Shown here piece after piece: positions 34,008 through 45,700 of a DNA stretch of 64,000 nt. The notes under the pieces are model-generated. The model did not search any database and was not told the DNA's origin. It worked only from the letters and a program-made list of their open reading frames with translations. The DNA is from Nicotiana tabacum (Eukaryota; Streptophyta; Magnoliopsida; Solanales; Solanaceae). Numbering within the stretch: the stretch's first letter is position 1; every line of letters begins with the position of its first letter. A program made the position numbers and the translations under genes. The DNA lies in the NCBI RefSeq assembly GCF_000715075.1, contig NC_134095.1, forward strand, positions 45,734,806 through 45,798,805, in the 5' to 3' direction.

Positions 34008-37000
34008 ATGACTACTTCAGAGAATAGTAATGAGGAAGAGAGGCCGATGAGCCAGTTGCTAAAAGAAGTGATGGAAAAGATTGAAAGGATGGGACTAGAG
34101 ATGAATGCAATGCAGCTAGCCATAGCCAAAACACAAAAGAGCCCTGAAACACTGGGGCACATGCCGGAATACCCTCACTCTGGCCCTTCCACAAGCCGCC
34201 CAAATCCCCTTTATCATCAAGAAAGAAGCCCTCATGATTCCCAAGCTCCACCACCCCATCAACCTCTCCCAACACCCAATATTCCCATTTTTGTGGGACC
34301 AACATCAGCCCCTTTGCAAAGAATGACCAGTGAGCCATTGTTTCAGGCTCACGATACACAATACTACCCCCCCGAGTCTACGTTTCATGCCCTCGAACCA
34401 CAGGCTTACAATCCACATTTGGAAGTGCCGGCAGAGATTGAGAAGCCGGCTAAGGCCCCTGAACAGGATGAAGTATTGAGAAAGTTCAAAAGCCTGGAGC
34501 AGTCCTTCAGGAACTTGCACGGGCTGGGCAATCAAGTCAGCGTAGCATACAAAGATCTGTGCCCTTTCCCAGACGTCCAACTCCCGGCTGGGTTCAAGAT
34601 GCCTAAGTTTGATTTATATGAAGGGCACGGTGATCCCATGGCACATTTGCGGGGATTCTGTAGCAAAATGAGAGGGGCAGGCGGCAAGGATGAGCTGCTG
34701 ATAGCTTATTTCGGCCAAAGTCTGAGCGGATCTGCACTAGAATGGTATACCAGGCAGGATTCTAGCAGGTGGTACACGTGGGATGAACTGGCGCAGGCTT
34801 TTGCAGGTCATTTCCAGTACAATCTCGAGATAGTCCCTGACCGTCTCACATTATTGAGAACTGGGAAGAAACCTGGGGAAAGTTTTTGCGAGTTCGGGTT
34901 CCGCTGGAGAGAACAAGCAGCTAGAGTCGATCCTCCCATGAGAGAGGGAGAGATGGTGGACTATTTCTTGCAGACACTGGATCCAACCTACTTTGGTCAC
35001 TTGGTGACAACAGTTGGAAAATCTTTCAACGAGGTGGTCAAGATAGGGGTCATGATAGAAGAGGGTCTGAGGTCTGACAAAATCTTGAACTATTCGGCAC
35101 TCAAAGCCACAACCCAGGCTATTCAAAGCGGCACGGGAGGTGCGCTGAGAAGAAAGAAAGAAGTGGTTGCCACGATCGAGGCAGGCAGTTGGTCTAGGGC
35201 TGGCAGGCCGCACTACAACCAACCCAGACCTCACAGGTCAAACTACCCATACAACCCACCACAGAATCTCTATCCACTTCGAGAACCACATTGTTCCGTA
35301 CACCAGGCCCAAGCATACACTCAGCCTCCGGTTCGCCCACAATGGCGCGCGCCGGCTCCCCAGAACATATATGCACCACCACAAAATACCTACCCTCCGC
35401 CCAGAGCGTTTAGAAACCCTTCAGGGGCAGGCTTCCGGGGAAATCCAGATGCTAGGAATGACAGGTTGCGGAAGCAGAGAACTTTCACGGAGTTAGGAGA
35501 AACCTACACCGCTTTGTTCCACAAGCTGAGGCAATTGGGTTTGGTTAGTCCTGTCCAGACTCGAGAACCAAATCCCCCACCTCAGAATTTGGATCGATCA
35601 ATAAGTTGTGAATACTGCTCAGGGATGCTCGGGCATGACACCGAGAAGTGTTGGAAGTTAAGGCATGCCATACAGGATCTTATCGACACCAATAAGATCG
35701 AGGTCCAGACACCAGAAGCTCCTAACATCAACCAAAACCCACTGCCAGCGCACCACGAAACTCACATGATTGAGTTGGTGTGTGAGGGAGGAGAGTTGAG
35801 AAAACCCTCACAAACAGTGATGATGATCCAAGCCGCCCCGAAAGAAGTCTCGACCAGTGGAAGGACGAGTGTACAGTCGCAGGGAGAAGGCGTCAAGCCG
35901 GTAGTGATATTGGGAAAGAGCCCGTCCGCCATAACAAGCAAACCCGAGCCAAGCAAGTTGGTAATATCAAGAATCCCGCCCACACCGGCAGTCGTGTTAA
36001 AAGGGGTATGTAGAGAACTGGTGATCATAAAACCTGTGGTCCAGCTGCCGATGATTGACAGCAGGGCTGTGCCTTGGAAATATGAAAAGGCAATGGTGAT
36101 GTACAAAGGAAAACAGGTGGAAGAAGTCAGTTGTGAAGCGCAAGGGCTGACTCGATCAGGTCGATGTTTTGCTCCCGTGGAGCTAAGAAGAACCAACCCA
36201 GTTACAACCAAGAAACCTGTGTCCGAAGAAGAAGCTGAAGAGTTCCTGAGGAAGATGAAAGTACAAGACTATTCTGTGGTCGAACAGCTGAGAAAAACAC
36301 TGGCCCAGATCTCACTGTTGTCATTACTGATCCATTCTGAGGAGCATCGTCGGGCCCTATTGAAGATATTGAACGAAGCTCATGTACCCAGTGAGATTTT
36401 TGTAAACCACCTGGAAACCATTGCCAACAAGATTTTCGAGGTGAACAGGGTAACATTTTCAGACGATGACCTGCCGATGGAAGGTACGGAGCACAATAAA
36501 GCTCTATACCTAGCCGTCAAATGTGAAGACTCGGTGGTAACTCGAGTATTGGTGGATAACGGCTCAAGCGCCAATATTTGTCCATTATCCACTCTGGACC
36601 AGTTAAAGATCGACCGCGGAAGAATCCGCAAGAATAGCATCTATGTCCGAGGGTTTGACGGAAACGGAACAGCCACTGTAGGGGATGTTGTACTCGAACT
36701 GACCATTGGTCCAGTCCTGTTTACCATGGAATTCCAGGTGTTAGATGCCACAGTTTCTTATAACCTGCTGTTAGGACGACCATGGATTCATGCCGCCAAA
36801 GCGGTGCCCTCCACCCTACATCAGATGGTGAAGTTCGAGTGGGAAAGGCAAGAGGTCGTGTTACACGGCGAGGACCCGGCGTGCACCATGGGTGGCGCCA
36901 TTGTACCTTTCATAGAGACCACTGACGACAAAGGTCCTTGGGTCTACCAGATCTTCGATAGAGGGTCGGCCAACAAAATCTCTGAAGGAGAGATCATCCC

Positions 37001-37466
37001 ACACCCTAGGGTAGCGGCCGCAACGGTCATGATGGTCTCAGAAATGCTGGGTAATGGATTTGTACCAGGAAAAGGCCTGGGAGTCGAGCTTCAAGGGATT
37101 GTCCAACCTGTCTCCCTTCCTAAAAATCTAGAAAATTTCGGATTGGGGTTCAAACCAACCGCAGCAGATAGGAAGCGAGCGCGAAAAATGAAGAAGAGGG
37201 TTTGGGTTTTGCCTAAACCAGTACCGCGTCTCTCACGGTCTTTTGTCAAAGCAAGTGCCAGGGGGTCACCGGTCCCGAAGATTCTAGGACCATTGATCGG
37301 TATAAATGAGGACCTGAATCAGAGTTTTGAGAGGCTCTTCGCTGATGTCAGCGTGGTAGAAGCTGGGGAAGGTTCCAGCAGAACAGAGATACAGTTTGTG
37401 GGACCTGAGGCCAAGACCAACAATTGGACAGTTACTCCTCTTCCTGTCCGAGGGGAGTCTTGGTAG
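34008..37466 (+). CDS. Ogre-plus Gag-protease polyprotein
   Basis: This is the one long intact ORF in the window, 1152 codons. Domains by residue: a coiled-coil-like N-terminus (1-45); a Pro-rich linker (50-130); the Gag capsid domain (about 190-345, with YFGQSLSGSALEWYTRQD and FCEFGFRWREQAARVDPPM); a Tyr/Pro-rich linker; a zinc-finger-like CEYCSGMLGHDTEKC (534-548, CX2CX5HX4C, one residue longer than the usual knuckle); an aspartic protease with VLVDNGSSANICP (DNGS near 850) and SYNLLLGRPWIHAAKA; and a C-terminal G-patch-like segment MLGNGFVPGKGLG (near 1013). Gag assembles the particle and protease cleaves the polyprotein. The stop TAG (37464-37466) lies within a splice-donor-like GGTAGTAGG; splicing would fuse it to pol. 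Confidence 0.9.
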   Translation: MTTSENSNEEERPMSQLLKEVMEKIERMGLEMNAMQLAIAKTQKSPETLGHMPEYPHSGPSTSRPNPLYHQERSPHDSQAPPPHQPLPTPNIPIFVGPTSAPLQRMTSEPLFQAHDTQYYPPESTFHALEPQAYNPHLEVPAEIEKPAKAPEQDEVLRKFKSLEQSFRNLHGLGNQVSVAYKDLCPFPDVQLPAGFKMPKFDLYEGHGDPMAHLRGFCSKMRGAGGKDELLIAYFGQSLSGSALEWYTRQDSSRWYTWDELAQAFAGHFQYNLEIVPDRLTLLRTGKKPGESFCEFGFRWREQAARVDPPMREGEMVDYFLQTLDPTYFGHLVTTVGKSFNEVVKIGVMIEEGLRSDKILNYSALKATTQAIQSGTGGALRRKKEVVATIEAGSWSRAGRPHYNQPRPHRSNYPYNPPQNLYPLREPHCSVHQAQAYTQPPVRPQWRAPAPQNIYAPPQNTYPPPRAFRNPSGAGFRGNPDARNDRLRKQRTFTELGETYTALFHKLRQLGLVSPVQTREPNPPPQNLDRSISCEYCSGMLGHDTEKCWKLRHAIQDLIDTNKIEVQTPEAPNINQNPLPAHHETHMIELVCEGGELRKPSQTVMMIQAAPKEVSTSGRTSVQSQGEGVKPVVILGKSPSAITSKPEPSKLVISRIPPTPAVVLKGVCRELVIIKPVVQLPMIDSRAVPWKYEKAMVMYKGKQVEEVSCEAQGLTRSGRCFAPVELRRTNPVTTKKPVSEEEAEEFLRKMKVQDYSVVEQLRKTLAQISLLSLLIHSEEHRRALLKILNEAHVPSEIFVNHLETIANKIFEVNRVTFSDDDLPMEGTEHNKALYLAVKCEDSVVTRVLVDNGSSANICPLSTLDQLKIDRGRIRKNSIYVRGFDGNGTATVGDVVLELTIGPVLFTMEFQVLDATVSYNLLLGRPWIHAAKAVPSTLHQMVKFEWERQEVVLHGEDPACTMGGAIVPFIETTDDKGPWVYQIFDRGSANKISEGEIIPHPRVAAATVMMVSEMLGNGFVPGKGLGVELQGIVQPVSLPKNLENFGLGFKPTAADRKRARKMKKRVWVLPKPVPRLSRSFVKASARGSPVPKILGPLIGINEDLNQSFERLFADVSVVEAGEGSSRTEIQFVGPEAKTNNWTVTPLPVRGESW

Positions 37467-37639
37467 TAGGCTTTGATTTATGTTTTGTGTGTTTTGTTTT
37501 GTTTGGATTATCCCAGGGTGTAATCCAAATTTTACTTTTGTTTTTGTAAAAGTGTGAACCCTTTTATCCTGCAAGTTTAATAAAGTTCTTTTCTTTTGTC
37601 CCATTTTAATTTTGTTTTGTTCTTTTTCTTTCTGAACAG
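37463..37639 (+). other. Candidate intron between gag-pro and pol (Ogre-plus)
   Basis: It starts GTAGTAGG and ends with a pyrimidine-rich TTTTTCTTTCTGAACAG, 177 nt (59 codons). It removes the gag stop. Gag-pro ends in the second base of a codon and pol continues in phase. The Ogre-minus equivalent (183 nt) has the same phase and the same stop-in-donor layout. Confidence 0.6.
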
Positions 37640-40600
37640 TTCTCTTTTTACTGGTTCTAATGACATGGCATGCACAGCGGATCTTCGACCTAGTCTAATA
37701 AATCAATCTGAATCTGACTCAATGATGCAAGAGGTCGTTTGTGATGATGAATCTGAATGTGATGAAGGTGAAGCCTTCAAAGAGATAAACCGAGAATTAT
37801 GCCAATTTGAAGAAAAACCCAAGCCTAACCTAAATGACACTGAGGCTGTAAACCTAGGAGACACTGATAACGTCCAAGAAACCAAAATCAGCATCCACGT
37901 TGAGCCGAATGTCCGGGAAGAATTGATCAGAACCCTCATGGAATTCAAAGATGTTTTTGCATGGTCCTATGACGATATGCCTGGATTAAGCACAAATTTA
38001 GTGGTTCACAAATTGCCCACTGACCCGGCATACCCTCCGGTCAAGCAGAAACTAAGGAAATTTAAAACAGAAATGAGTGTAAAGATCAAAGAAGAAGTGA
38101 TTAAGCAGTTGCAAGCGAAGGTCATTCGGGTCACTCGATATCCCGAGTGGTTGGCCAATGTGGTACCAGTCCCAAAGAAGGATGGAAAAATCAGGGTGTG
38201 CGTCGACTACCGCAACCTCAACAAAGCAAGTCCCAAGGACAATTTTCCGTTACCCAACATTCATATCCTGATCGATAATTGCGCTGGGCGCGAGATCGGA
38301 TCCTTTGTGGATTGCTATGCGGGTTATCATCAGATCCTAATGGACGAAGAGGATGCTGAGAAGACAGCGTTTATTACGTCATGGGGAACTTACTGCTATC
38401 GGGTAATGCCATTCGGGTTAAAGAACGTCGGGGCAACGTACATGCGAGCAATGACTGCTGTGTTTCATGACATGATACACAAAGAAATCGAGGTGTACGT
38501 CGATGATGTGATCATCAAATCTTGGCGTCAGGAGGACCATGTAGCAGACCTAAGGAGATTTTTCCAAAGACTCCGGAGGTATGATATCAAGCTTAACCCG
38601 GCCAAATGCGCATTCGGGGTTCCATCAGGAAAGCTGCTAGGATTCATCGTCAGTCGACGGGGGATTGAGTTAGACCCATCCAAAATTGAATCCATCCGAG
38701 ATTTTCCACCGCCAAGGAACAAAACAGAGGTAATGAGTTTGCTGGGTAGACTCAATTACATCAGCAGGTTCATCGCTCAACTCACAGCAACTTGTGAGCC
38801 CATATTTCGGCTGCTGAGAAAGGATGTTGCAGTAGGTTGGACGGCAGAGTGTTAGGAGGCTTTCGACCAAATCAAAGGGTATCTGTCTAATCCACCCGTA
38901 TTGGTCCCGCCTAAGCCCGGGAAGCCCCTAATTCTTTACCTGACGGTCTTGGAAAATTCATTTGGTTGTGTATTGGGGCAACATGATGACACAGGAAGGA
39001 AGGAACAAGCCATCTACTATCTTAGCAAGAAATTCATAGTACATGAGGTCAAGTACACTCAACTCGAGAAAACATGTTGCGCCCTAACTTGGGTAGCTCA
39101 GAAGTTGAAACACTACCTGTCTTCGTATACTACTTATCTCATATCCCGCTTGGACCCATTGAAGTATATCTTTCAGAAACCTATGCCCACGGGAAGGTTG
39201 GCAAAGTGGCAAATTCTGCTCACAGAGTTTGATATCGTCTATGTAACGAGGACGGCCATGAAAGACCAGGCGCTGGCAGACCATTTGGCAGAGAATCCCG
39301 TTGATGAAAAATACGAGCCCTTAAGAACGTATTTTCCTGACGAAGAGGTAATGCATACAACTGAGTTGGAATTGCCTGAGGAACCGGGTTGGAAGCTTTT
39401 CTTCGATGGAGCTGCAAACGCGAAAGGGGTTGGAATAGGAGCAGTACTCATTTCTGAAACAGGACGGCATTATCCTGTTACGGCTCAACTACGCTTCTAT
39501 TGCATCAACAATATGGCCGAGTATGAGGCTTGCATTCTGGGTCTGCGCTTGGCTGCTGACATGGATGTCCAAGACGTCTTGGTCTTGGGAGACTCGGACC
39601 TCTTGGTACATCAAATTCAGGGTGAATGGGAAACACGAGATCTAAAACTCATAACATACCGACAATGCTTGCATGATCTGAGCAAGCAATTTCGATCGGT
39701 GAAGTTCAAACACATCCCGAGAGTTCACAATGAGGTTGCGAATGCCTTAGCCACCTTAGCATCAATGCTGCACCACCCTGACAAAATGTATGTTGATCCT
39801 CTGCACATCCAGGTCCGTGATCAGCACGCCTACTGCAATGCCATAGAAGAAGAAGCAGATGGCGAACCCTGGTTTCATGATATCAAGGAATACCTCAGAA
39901 TGGGGATATATCCAGAACATGCCTCTGGAGACCAAAAAGAGCCCTTCGCCGTTTGTCGAATGGTTTCTTCTTCAGCGGAGAGTATTGTACAAAAGAACCC
40001 CGGATTTGGGATTGTTGATATGCATAGATGCCAGTCAAGCAACGACGGTTATGGCAGAGGTACATGCTGGAGTTTGTGGGCCACACATGAGCGGATATGT
40101 ATTGGCAAGAAAGATCCTTCGAACAGGGTGTTATTGGCTCACCATGGAACACGACTGTATCACTTTCGTGAGGAAATGCCATCAGTGCCAGATACATGGA
40201 GATCTGATTCATTCTCCGCCAACAGAGTTACATACGATGTCAGCACCCTGGCCGTTTGTAGCATGGGGCATGGATGTCATTGGAGCTATCGAACCAGCAG
40301 CATCCAACGGCCATAGATTCATTCTAGTGACCATTGATTACTTCACCAAATGGGTTGAGGCTAAAACCTTCAAATCGGTAACCAAAAAGGCAGTGGTGGA
40401 CTTTGTTCATTCCATATCATCTGCAGATTTGGGATCCCAAAAGTGATCATCACGGATAACGGTGCGAATCTTAATAGCAGCTTGATGAGAGAGGTATGCC
40501 AACAATTCAAGATTACACACCGCAATTCCACCCCATATCGTCCCAAGGCGAATGGAGCAGTCGAAGCAGCCAATAAGAATATCAAGAAGATACTGCGAAA

Positions 40601-41114
40601 AATGGTGGAGGGGTCCAGACAATGGCACGAGAGATTACCCTTTGCTTTGTTGGGTTACCGCACTACCGTCCGAACTTCCATAGGCACAACTCCTTATTTG
40701 TTGGTGTACGGAACTGAGGCCGTAATACCAGCGGAAGTCGAAATTCCGTCCCTCCGAATTGTCGCTGAAGCCGGGATTGATGATGATGAATGGGTCAAAG
40801 CTCGATTGGAACAGTTGAGCCTGATAGATGAGAAAAGATTGGCAGCATTGTGCCATGGTCAGCTGTACCAGAAGAGAATGGCAAGAACATATAATAAGAA
40901 GGTGCGCCCCAGGAAGTTTGAAGTAGGGCAGCAGGTATTGAAGAAGATCCTCCCACATCAGGTCGAGGCAAAAGGCAAATTCGCCCCAAATTGGCAAGGG
41001 CCTTATATCGTGACCAGGGTATTGTCCAACGGTGCTTTGTGTTTGATAGATGTCGAGGGGAGATGTGTCGACATGGCTATCAATTCTGATGCAATCAAGA
41101 GATATTATGCGTAA
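37640..41114 (+). pseudogene. Ogre-plus pol: RT, RNase H, aRNH, integrase (damaged)
   Basis: RT runs from about 37900 to 38850 (WSYDDMPG, VPVPKKDGK, YVDDVIIKSW with the catalytic DD at 38499-38504). A TAG at 38853-38855 interrupts the same frame, which reopens at once and runs to 40316. RNase H follows (38900-39080), then the archaeal-like second RNase H (FFDGAANAKG near 39403, MAEYEA, VLGDSDLLVH), typical of Tat-lineage elements. The integrase zinc region (CHQCQ near 40173), core (WGMDVIGAI, IITDNGANLN, NGAVEAANKN) and C-terminus (KFAPNWQGPYIV) lie in other frames, with shifts near 39940, 39990 and 40410-40440. All recognisable catalytic motifs are retained, but one stop and about three frameshifts prevent a single product. 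Confidence 0.9.
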
Positions 41115-41370
41115 TTTCTTTAATTATAGCAATTATTGGTTTGTTTGTTTGTATTTGGCATTTATTGGATAATGGGATGACGGAGGCAATTCTTTCTTCA
41201 ATCCAAACACTTTTTAACCCTTGCTTCCGCCTTTGAGCCTTAAGTTATTCTTTCATACCCCTCTTTTGGAATCACTAATGGAAAAGACATGAAAAAAGAG
41301 AGAAGAAAAGAAAAGAAAATGAAAATAAGGAAAAAGAAAAAAGGGAAGATAAAATCATAAGAAATACAAA

Positions 41371-41427
41371 ACCGTGGGAACTACGTTTGACCTGATTCCT
41401 CAAAGAGGATACGTAGGCGCCTCACGG
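41371..41427 (+). other. Recurrent stem-loop motif, copy e (after pol)
   Basis: Three nested stems: CCGTG/CACGG, CTACGT/ACGTAG and TCCTC/GAGGA with an AAA loop. Same place as copy g in Ogre-minus. Confidence 0.7.
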
Positions 41428-41865
41428 CTCGGTCATAGTATGCATCATAGTGAATATAGGATGCATAATGTACATAGTGTGCATAATAGGCACAATGTGC
41501 GTAACGCACATAGCTCAACATAAGTGTAAAAAATAAAATTCCCCAAGCAAGAAAACTGGGGCAGAGGTTATGTTTTAAGTTCCAACAAAGGTTTGATTCC
41601 AAAAGTTGTAGCAGATCACCCATCAAATTATTTCATTTTTGAATAGCCTTTCTTTAACCCCACACCAAAACCAACATCGACGTCCAAAAGACCTCCCGAT
41701 CAATATCCAAGAGATGCCAAGTCAGGCAGATAAGGCCGAGAATAATGCACCGATCCCCAGCAAAGAAGAGGATCGTAAGACTGGGAATAAATTGATGGTC
41801 AAAGGAATCTCCAGAAGAGAGGGTCGTATCGACAACACCCCGATTCCTCGATAAAAAATAAAATG

Positions 41866-42045
41866 AGAGAGTCTTATCGGTGAAAACCCTCACAGGCACC
41901 GAAAGGCGACGTAAGATGAGAGATATGAAATGAGAGAGTCTTATTGGTGAAAACCTTCACAGGCACCATAAGGCGCCGGGAGATGAGAGAAAAGAGAGAG
42001 TCTCATTAGTGAAAACCCCTCGAAGGGCACTATGAGGCGACAAGA
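41866..42045 (+). repeat. Three ~65-bp units with covarying hairpins
   Basis: Each unit contains GAGAGTCT, GTGAAAACC and AGGC(A)C. Stems: CGGTG/CACCG (unit 1), CTTA-T-TGGTG/CACCATAAG (unit 2) and CTCA-T-TAGTG/CACTATGAG (unit 3). Confidence 0.8.
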
Positions 42046-42784
42046 CAAATCAACAAAAGCTACCACATTCGCAACGAAATGGACACTCATTTATCATCCC
42101 CAGCAAGTCAGACCATCAGGCAAATCGATTGATACAAATAGACTGGGTCGGGAATCTATGGTGCATGTCATGATCACGGGGATCAGTCATGTCCTCCAGA
42201 TAAGTTCTTCTGAGTTTCTTCTCCCACCAAATATTGGTTCAGAAAGATTTTCTCCCTTTCTATCTTTTATTTTCTCTTCCTAAAAATTTGTCTTGAAAAG
42301 GATTTTTCAAAGCTTACTACCAGAGACCGAAGGGGAGTTCATCCAATGCAGGATAACACAAACAGTCTTAAAAGCCGGCCCTAGGCAATGCAATAAACGT
42401 GCCTCGCAGTTTTGGAGGAAGTAAGCTCCAAGGGGAATGGTTTCAGGAGTAAAGCAGATTCCCACAGTATGTGCTTAAAGAAAAGCAGAAAAGGGAACAA
42501 ATTGAAAACCAGCCCCAGCAGGCTAGAGACCCCCAGCAGGCAATTTTGTCCACTAACCAATTATGGGGACATAGAGCAAGAAAAGGGGAAGAGAGGAAAA
42601 ATCATCCGCCGGAAAGGCACCCTCTACCACCACGATTAAAACTAATTAAATCCTTTTGTCTGCTGCAGGAAAACAAAGGATTGATGATGGCAGCGAGAGG
42701 CAACGCCAGGGAAGTCACCAAAAACCGGGGCAGAAAATTTTCTACCGATTGTCAAAATTTTCTCGGAAGAACGGGGAAACAATT

Positions 42785-45700
42785 TCAAATACATTTAAGT
42801 TCTAGGTCGCCCACCAGTATAATGCGGGAATACATTTAAGTTCTAGGTCGCCCACCAGTAAAATGCGGGAATACTTTTAAGTTCTAGGTCGCCCACCAGT
42901 AAAATGCGGGAATACATTTAAGTTCTAGGTCGCCCACCAGTAAAATGCGGGAATACATTTAAGTTCTAGGTCGCCCACCAGTAAAATGCGGGAATACATT
43001 TAAGTTCTAGGTCGCCCACCAGTAAAATGCGGGAATACATTTAAGTTCTAGGTCGCCCACCAGTAAAATGCGGGAATACATTTAAGTTCTAGGTCGCCCA
43101 CCAGTAAAATGCGGGAATACTTTTAAGTTCTAGGTCGCCCACCAGTAAAATGCGGGAATACATTTAAGTTCTAGGTCGCCCACCAGTAAAATGCGGGAAT
43201 ACATTTAAGTTCTAGGTCGCCCACCAGTAAAATGCGAGAATACATTTAAGTTCTAGGTCGCCCACCAGTAAAATGCGGGAATACTTTTAAGTTCTAGGTC
43301 GCCCACCAGTAAAATGCGGGAATACATTTAAGTTCTAGGTCGCCCACCAGTAAAATGCGGGAATACATTTAAGTTCTAGGTCGCCCACCAGTAAAATGCG
43401 GGAATACATTTAAGTTCTAGGTCGCCCACCAGTAAAATGCGGGAATACATTTAAGTTCTAGGTCGCCCACCAGTAAAATGCGGGAATACATTTAAGTTCT
43501 AGGTCGCCCACCAGTAAATTGCGGGAATACATTTAAGTTCTAGGTCGCCCACCAGTAAAATGCGGGAATACATTTAAGTTCTAGGTCGCCCACCAGTAAA
43601 ATGCGGGAATACATTTAAGTTCTAGGTCGCCCACCAGTAAAATGCGGGAATACATTTAAGTTCTAGGTCGCCCACCAGTAAAATGCGGGAATACATTTAA
43701 GTTCTAGGTCGCCCACCAGTAAAATGCGGGAATACATTTAAGTTCTAGGTCGCCCACCAGTAAAATGCGGGAATACATTTAAGTTCTAGGTCGCCCACCA
43801 GTAAAATGCGGGAATACTTTTAAGTTCTAGGTCGCCCACCAGTAAAATGCGGGAATACATTTAAGTTCTAGGTCGCCCACCAGTAAAATGCGGGAATACA
43901 TTTAAGTTCTAGGTCGCCCACCAGTAAAATGCGGGAATACATTTAAGTTCTAGGTCGCCCACTAGTAAAATGCGGGAATACATTTAAGTTCTAGGTCGCC
44001 CACCAGTAAAATGCGGGAATACATTTAAGTTCTAGGTCGCCCACCAGTAAAATGCGGGAATACATTTAAGTTCTAGGTCGCCCACCAGTAAAATGCGGGA
44101 ATACATTTAAGTTCTAGGTCGCCCACCAGTAAAATGCGTGAATACATTTAAGTTCTAGGTCGCCCACCAGTAAAATGCGGGAATACATTTAAGTTCTAGG
44201 TCGCCCACCAGTAAAATGCGGGAATACATTTAAGTTCTAGGTCGCCCACCAGTAAAATGCGGGAATACATTTAAGTTCTAGGTCGCCCACCAGTAAAATG
44301 CGGGAATACATTTAAGTTCTAGGTCGCCCACCAGTATAATGCGGGAATACATTTAAGTTCTAGGTCGCCCACCAGTATAATGCGGGAATACATTTAAGTT
44401 CTAGGTCGCCCACCAGTAAAATGCGGGAATACTTTTAAGTTCTAGGTCGCCCACCAGTAAAATGCGGGAATACATTTAAGTTCTAGGTCGCCCACCAGTA
44501 AAATGCGGGAATACATTTAAGTTCTAGGTCGCCCACCAGTAAAATGCGGGAATACATTTAAGTTCTAGGTCGCCCACCAGTAAAATGCGGGAATACATTT
44601 AAGTTCTAGGTCGCCCACCAGTAAAATGCGGGAATACATTTAAGTTCTAGGTCGCCCACCAGTAAAATGTGGGAATACATTTAAGTTCTAGGTCGCCCAC
44701 CAGTAAAATGCGGGAATACTTTTAAGTTCTAGGTCGCCCACCAGTATAATGCGGGAATACTTTTAAGTTCTAGGTCGCCCACCAGTAAAATGCGGGAATA
44801 CTTTTAAGTTCTAGGTCGCCCACCAGTAAAATGCGGGAATACATTTAAGTTCTAGGTCGCCCACCAGTAAAATGCGGGAATACATTTAAGTTCTAGGTCG
44901 CCCACCAGTAAAATGCGAGAATACATTTAAGTTCTAGGTCGCCCACCAGTAAAATGCGGGAATACTTTTAAGTTCTAGGTCGCCCACCAGTAAAATGCGG
45001 GAATACATTTAAGTTCTAGGTCGCCCACCAGTAAAATGCGGGAATACATTTAAGTTCTAGGTCGCCCACCAGTAAAATGCGGGAATACATTTAAGTTCTA
45101 GGTCGCCCACCAGTAAAATGCGGGAATACATTTAAGTTCTAGGTCGCCCACCAGTAAAATGCGGGAATACATTTAAGTTCTAGGTCGCCCACCAGTAAAA
45201 TGCGGGAATACATTTAAGTTCTAGGTCGCCCACCAGTAAAATGCGGGAATACATTTAAGTTCTAGGTCGCCCACCAGTAAAATGCGGGAATACATTTAAG
45301 TTCTAGGTCGCCCACCAGTAAAATGCGGGAATACATTTAAGTTCTAGGTCGCCCACCAGTAAAATGCGGGAATACTTTTAAGTTCTAGGTCGCCCACCAG
45401 TAAAATGCGGGAATACTTTTAAGTTCTATGTCGCCCACCAGTAAAATGCGGGAATACATTTAAGTTCTAGGTCGCCCACCAGTAAAATGCGGGAATACAT
45501 TTAAGTTCTAGGTCGCCCACCAGTAAAATGCGGGAATACATTTAAGTTCTAGGTCGCCCACCAGTAAAATGCGGGAATACATTTAAGTTCTAGGTCGCCC
45601 ACCAGTAAAATGCGGGAATACATTTAAGTTCTAGGTCGCCCACCAGTAAAATGCGGGAATACATTTAAGTTCTAGGTCGCCCACCAGTAAAATGCGGGAA

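Noticed and set aside
31423..41114. Host gene cluster suggested by several long plus-strand ORFs
   Set aside because: All recognisable domains are those of an Ogre/Tat polyprotein, and they lie between matched LTRs with a target-site duplication.
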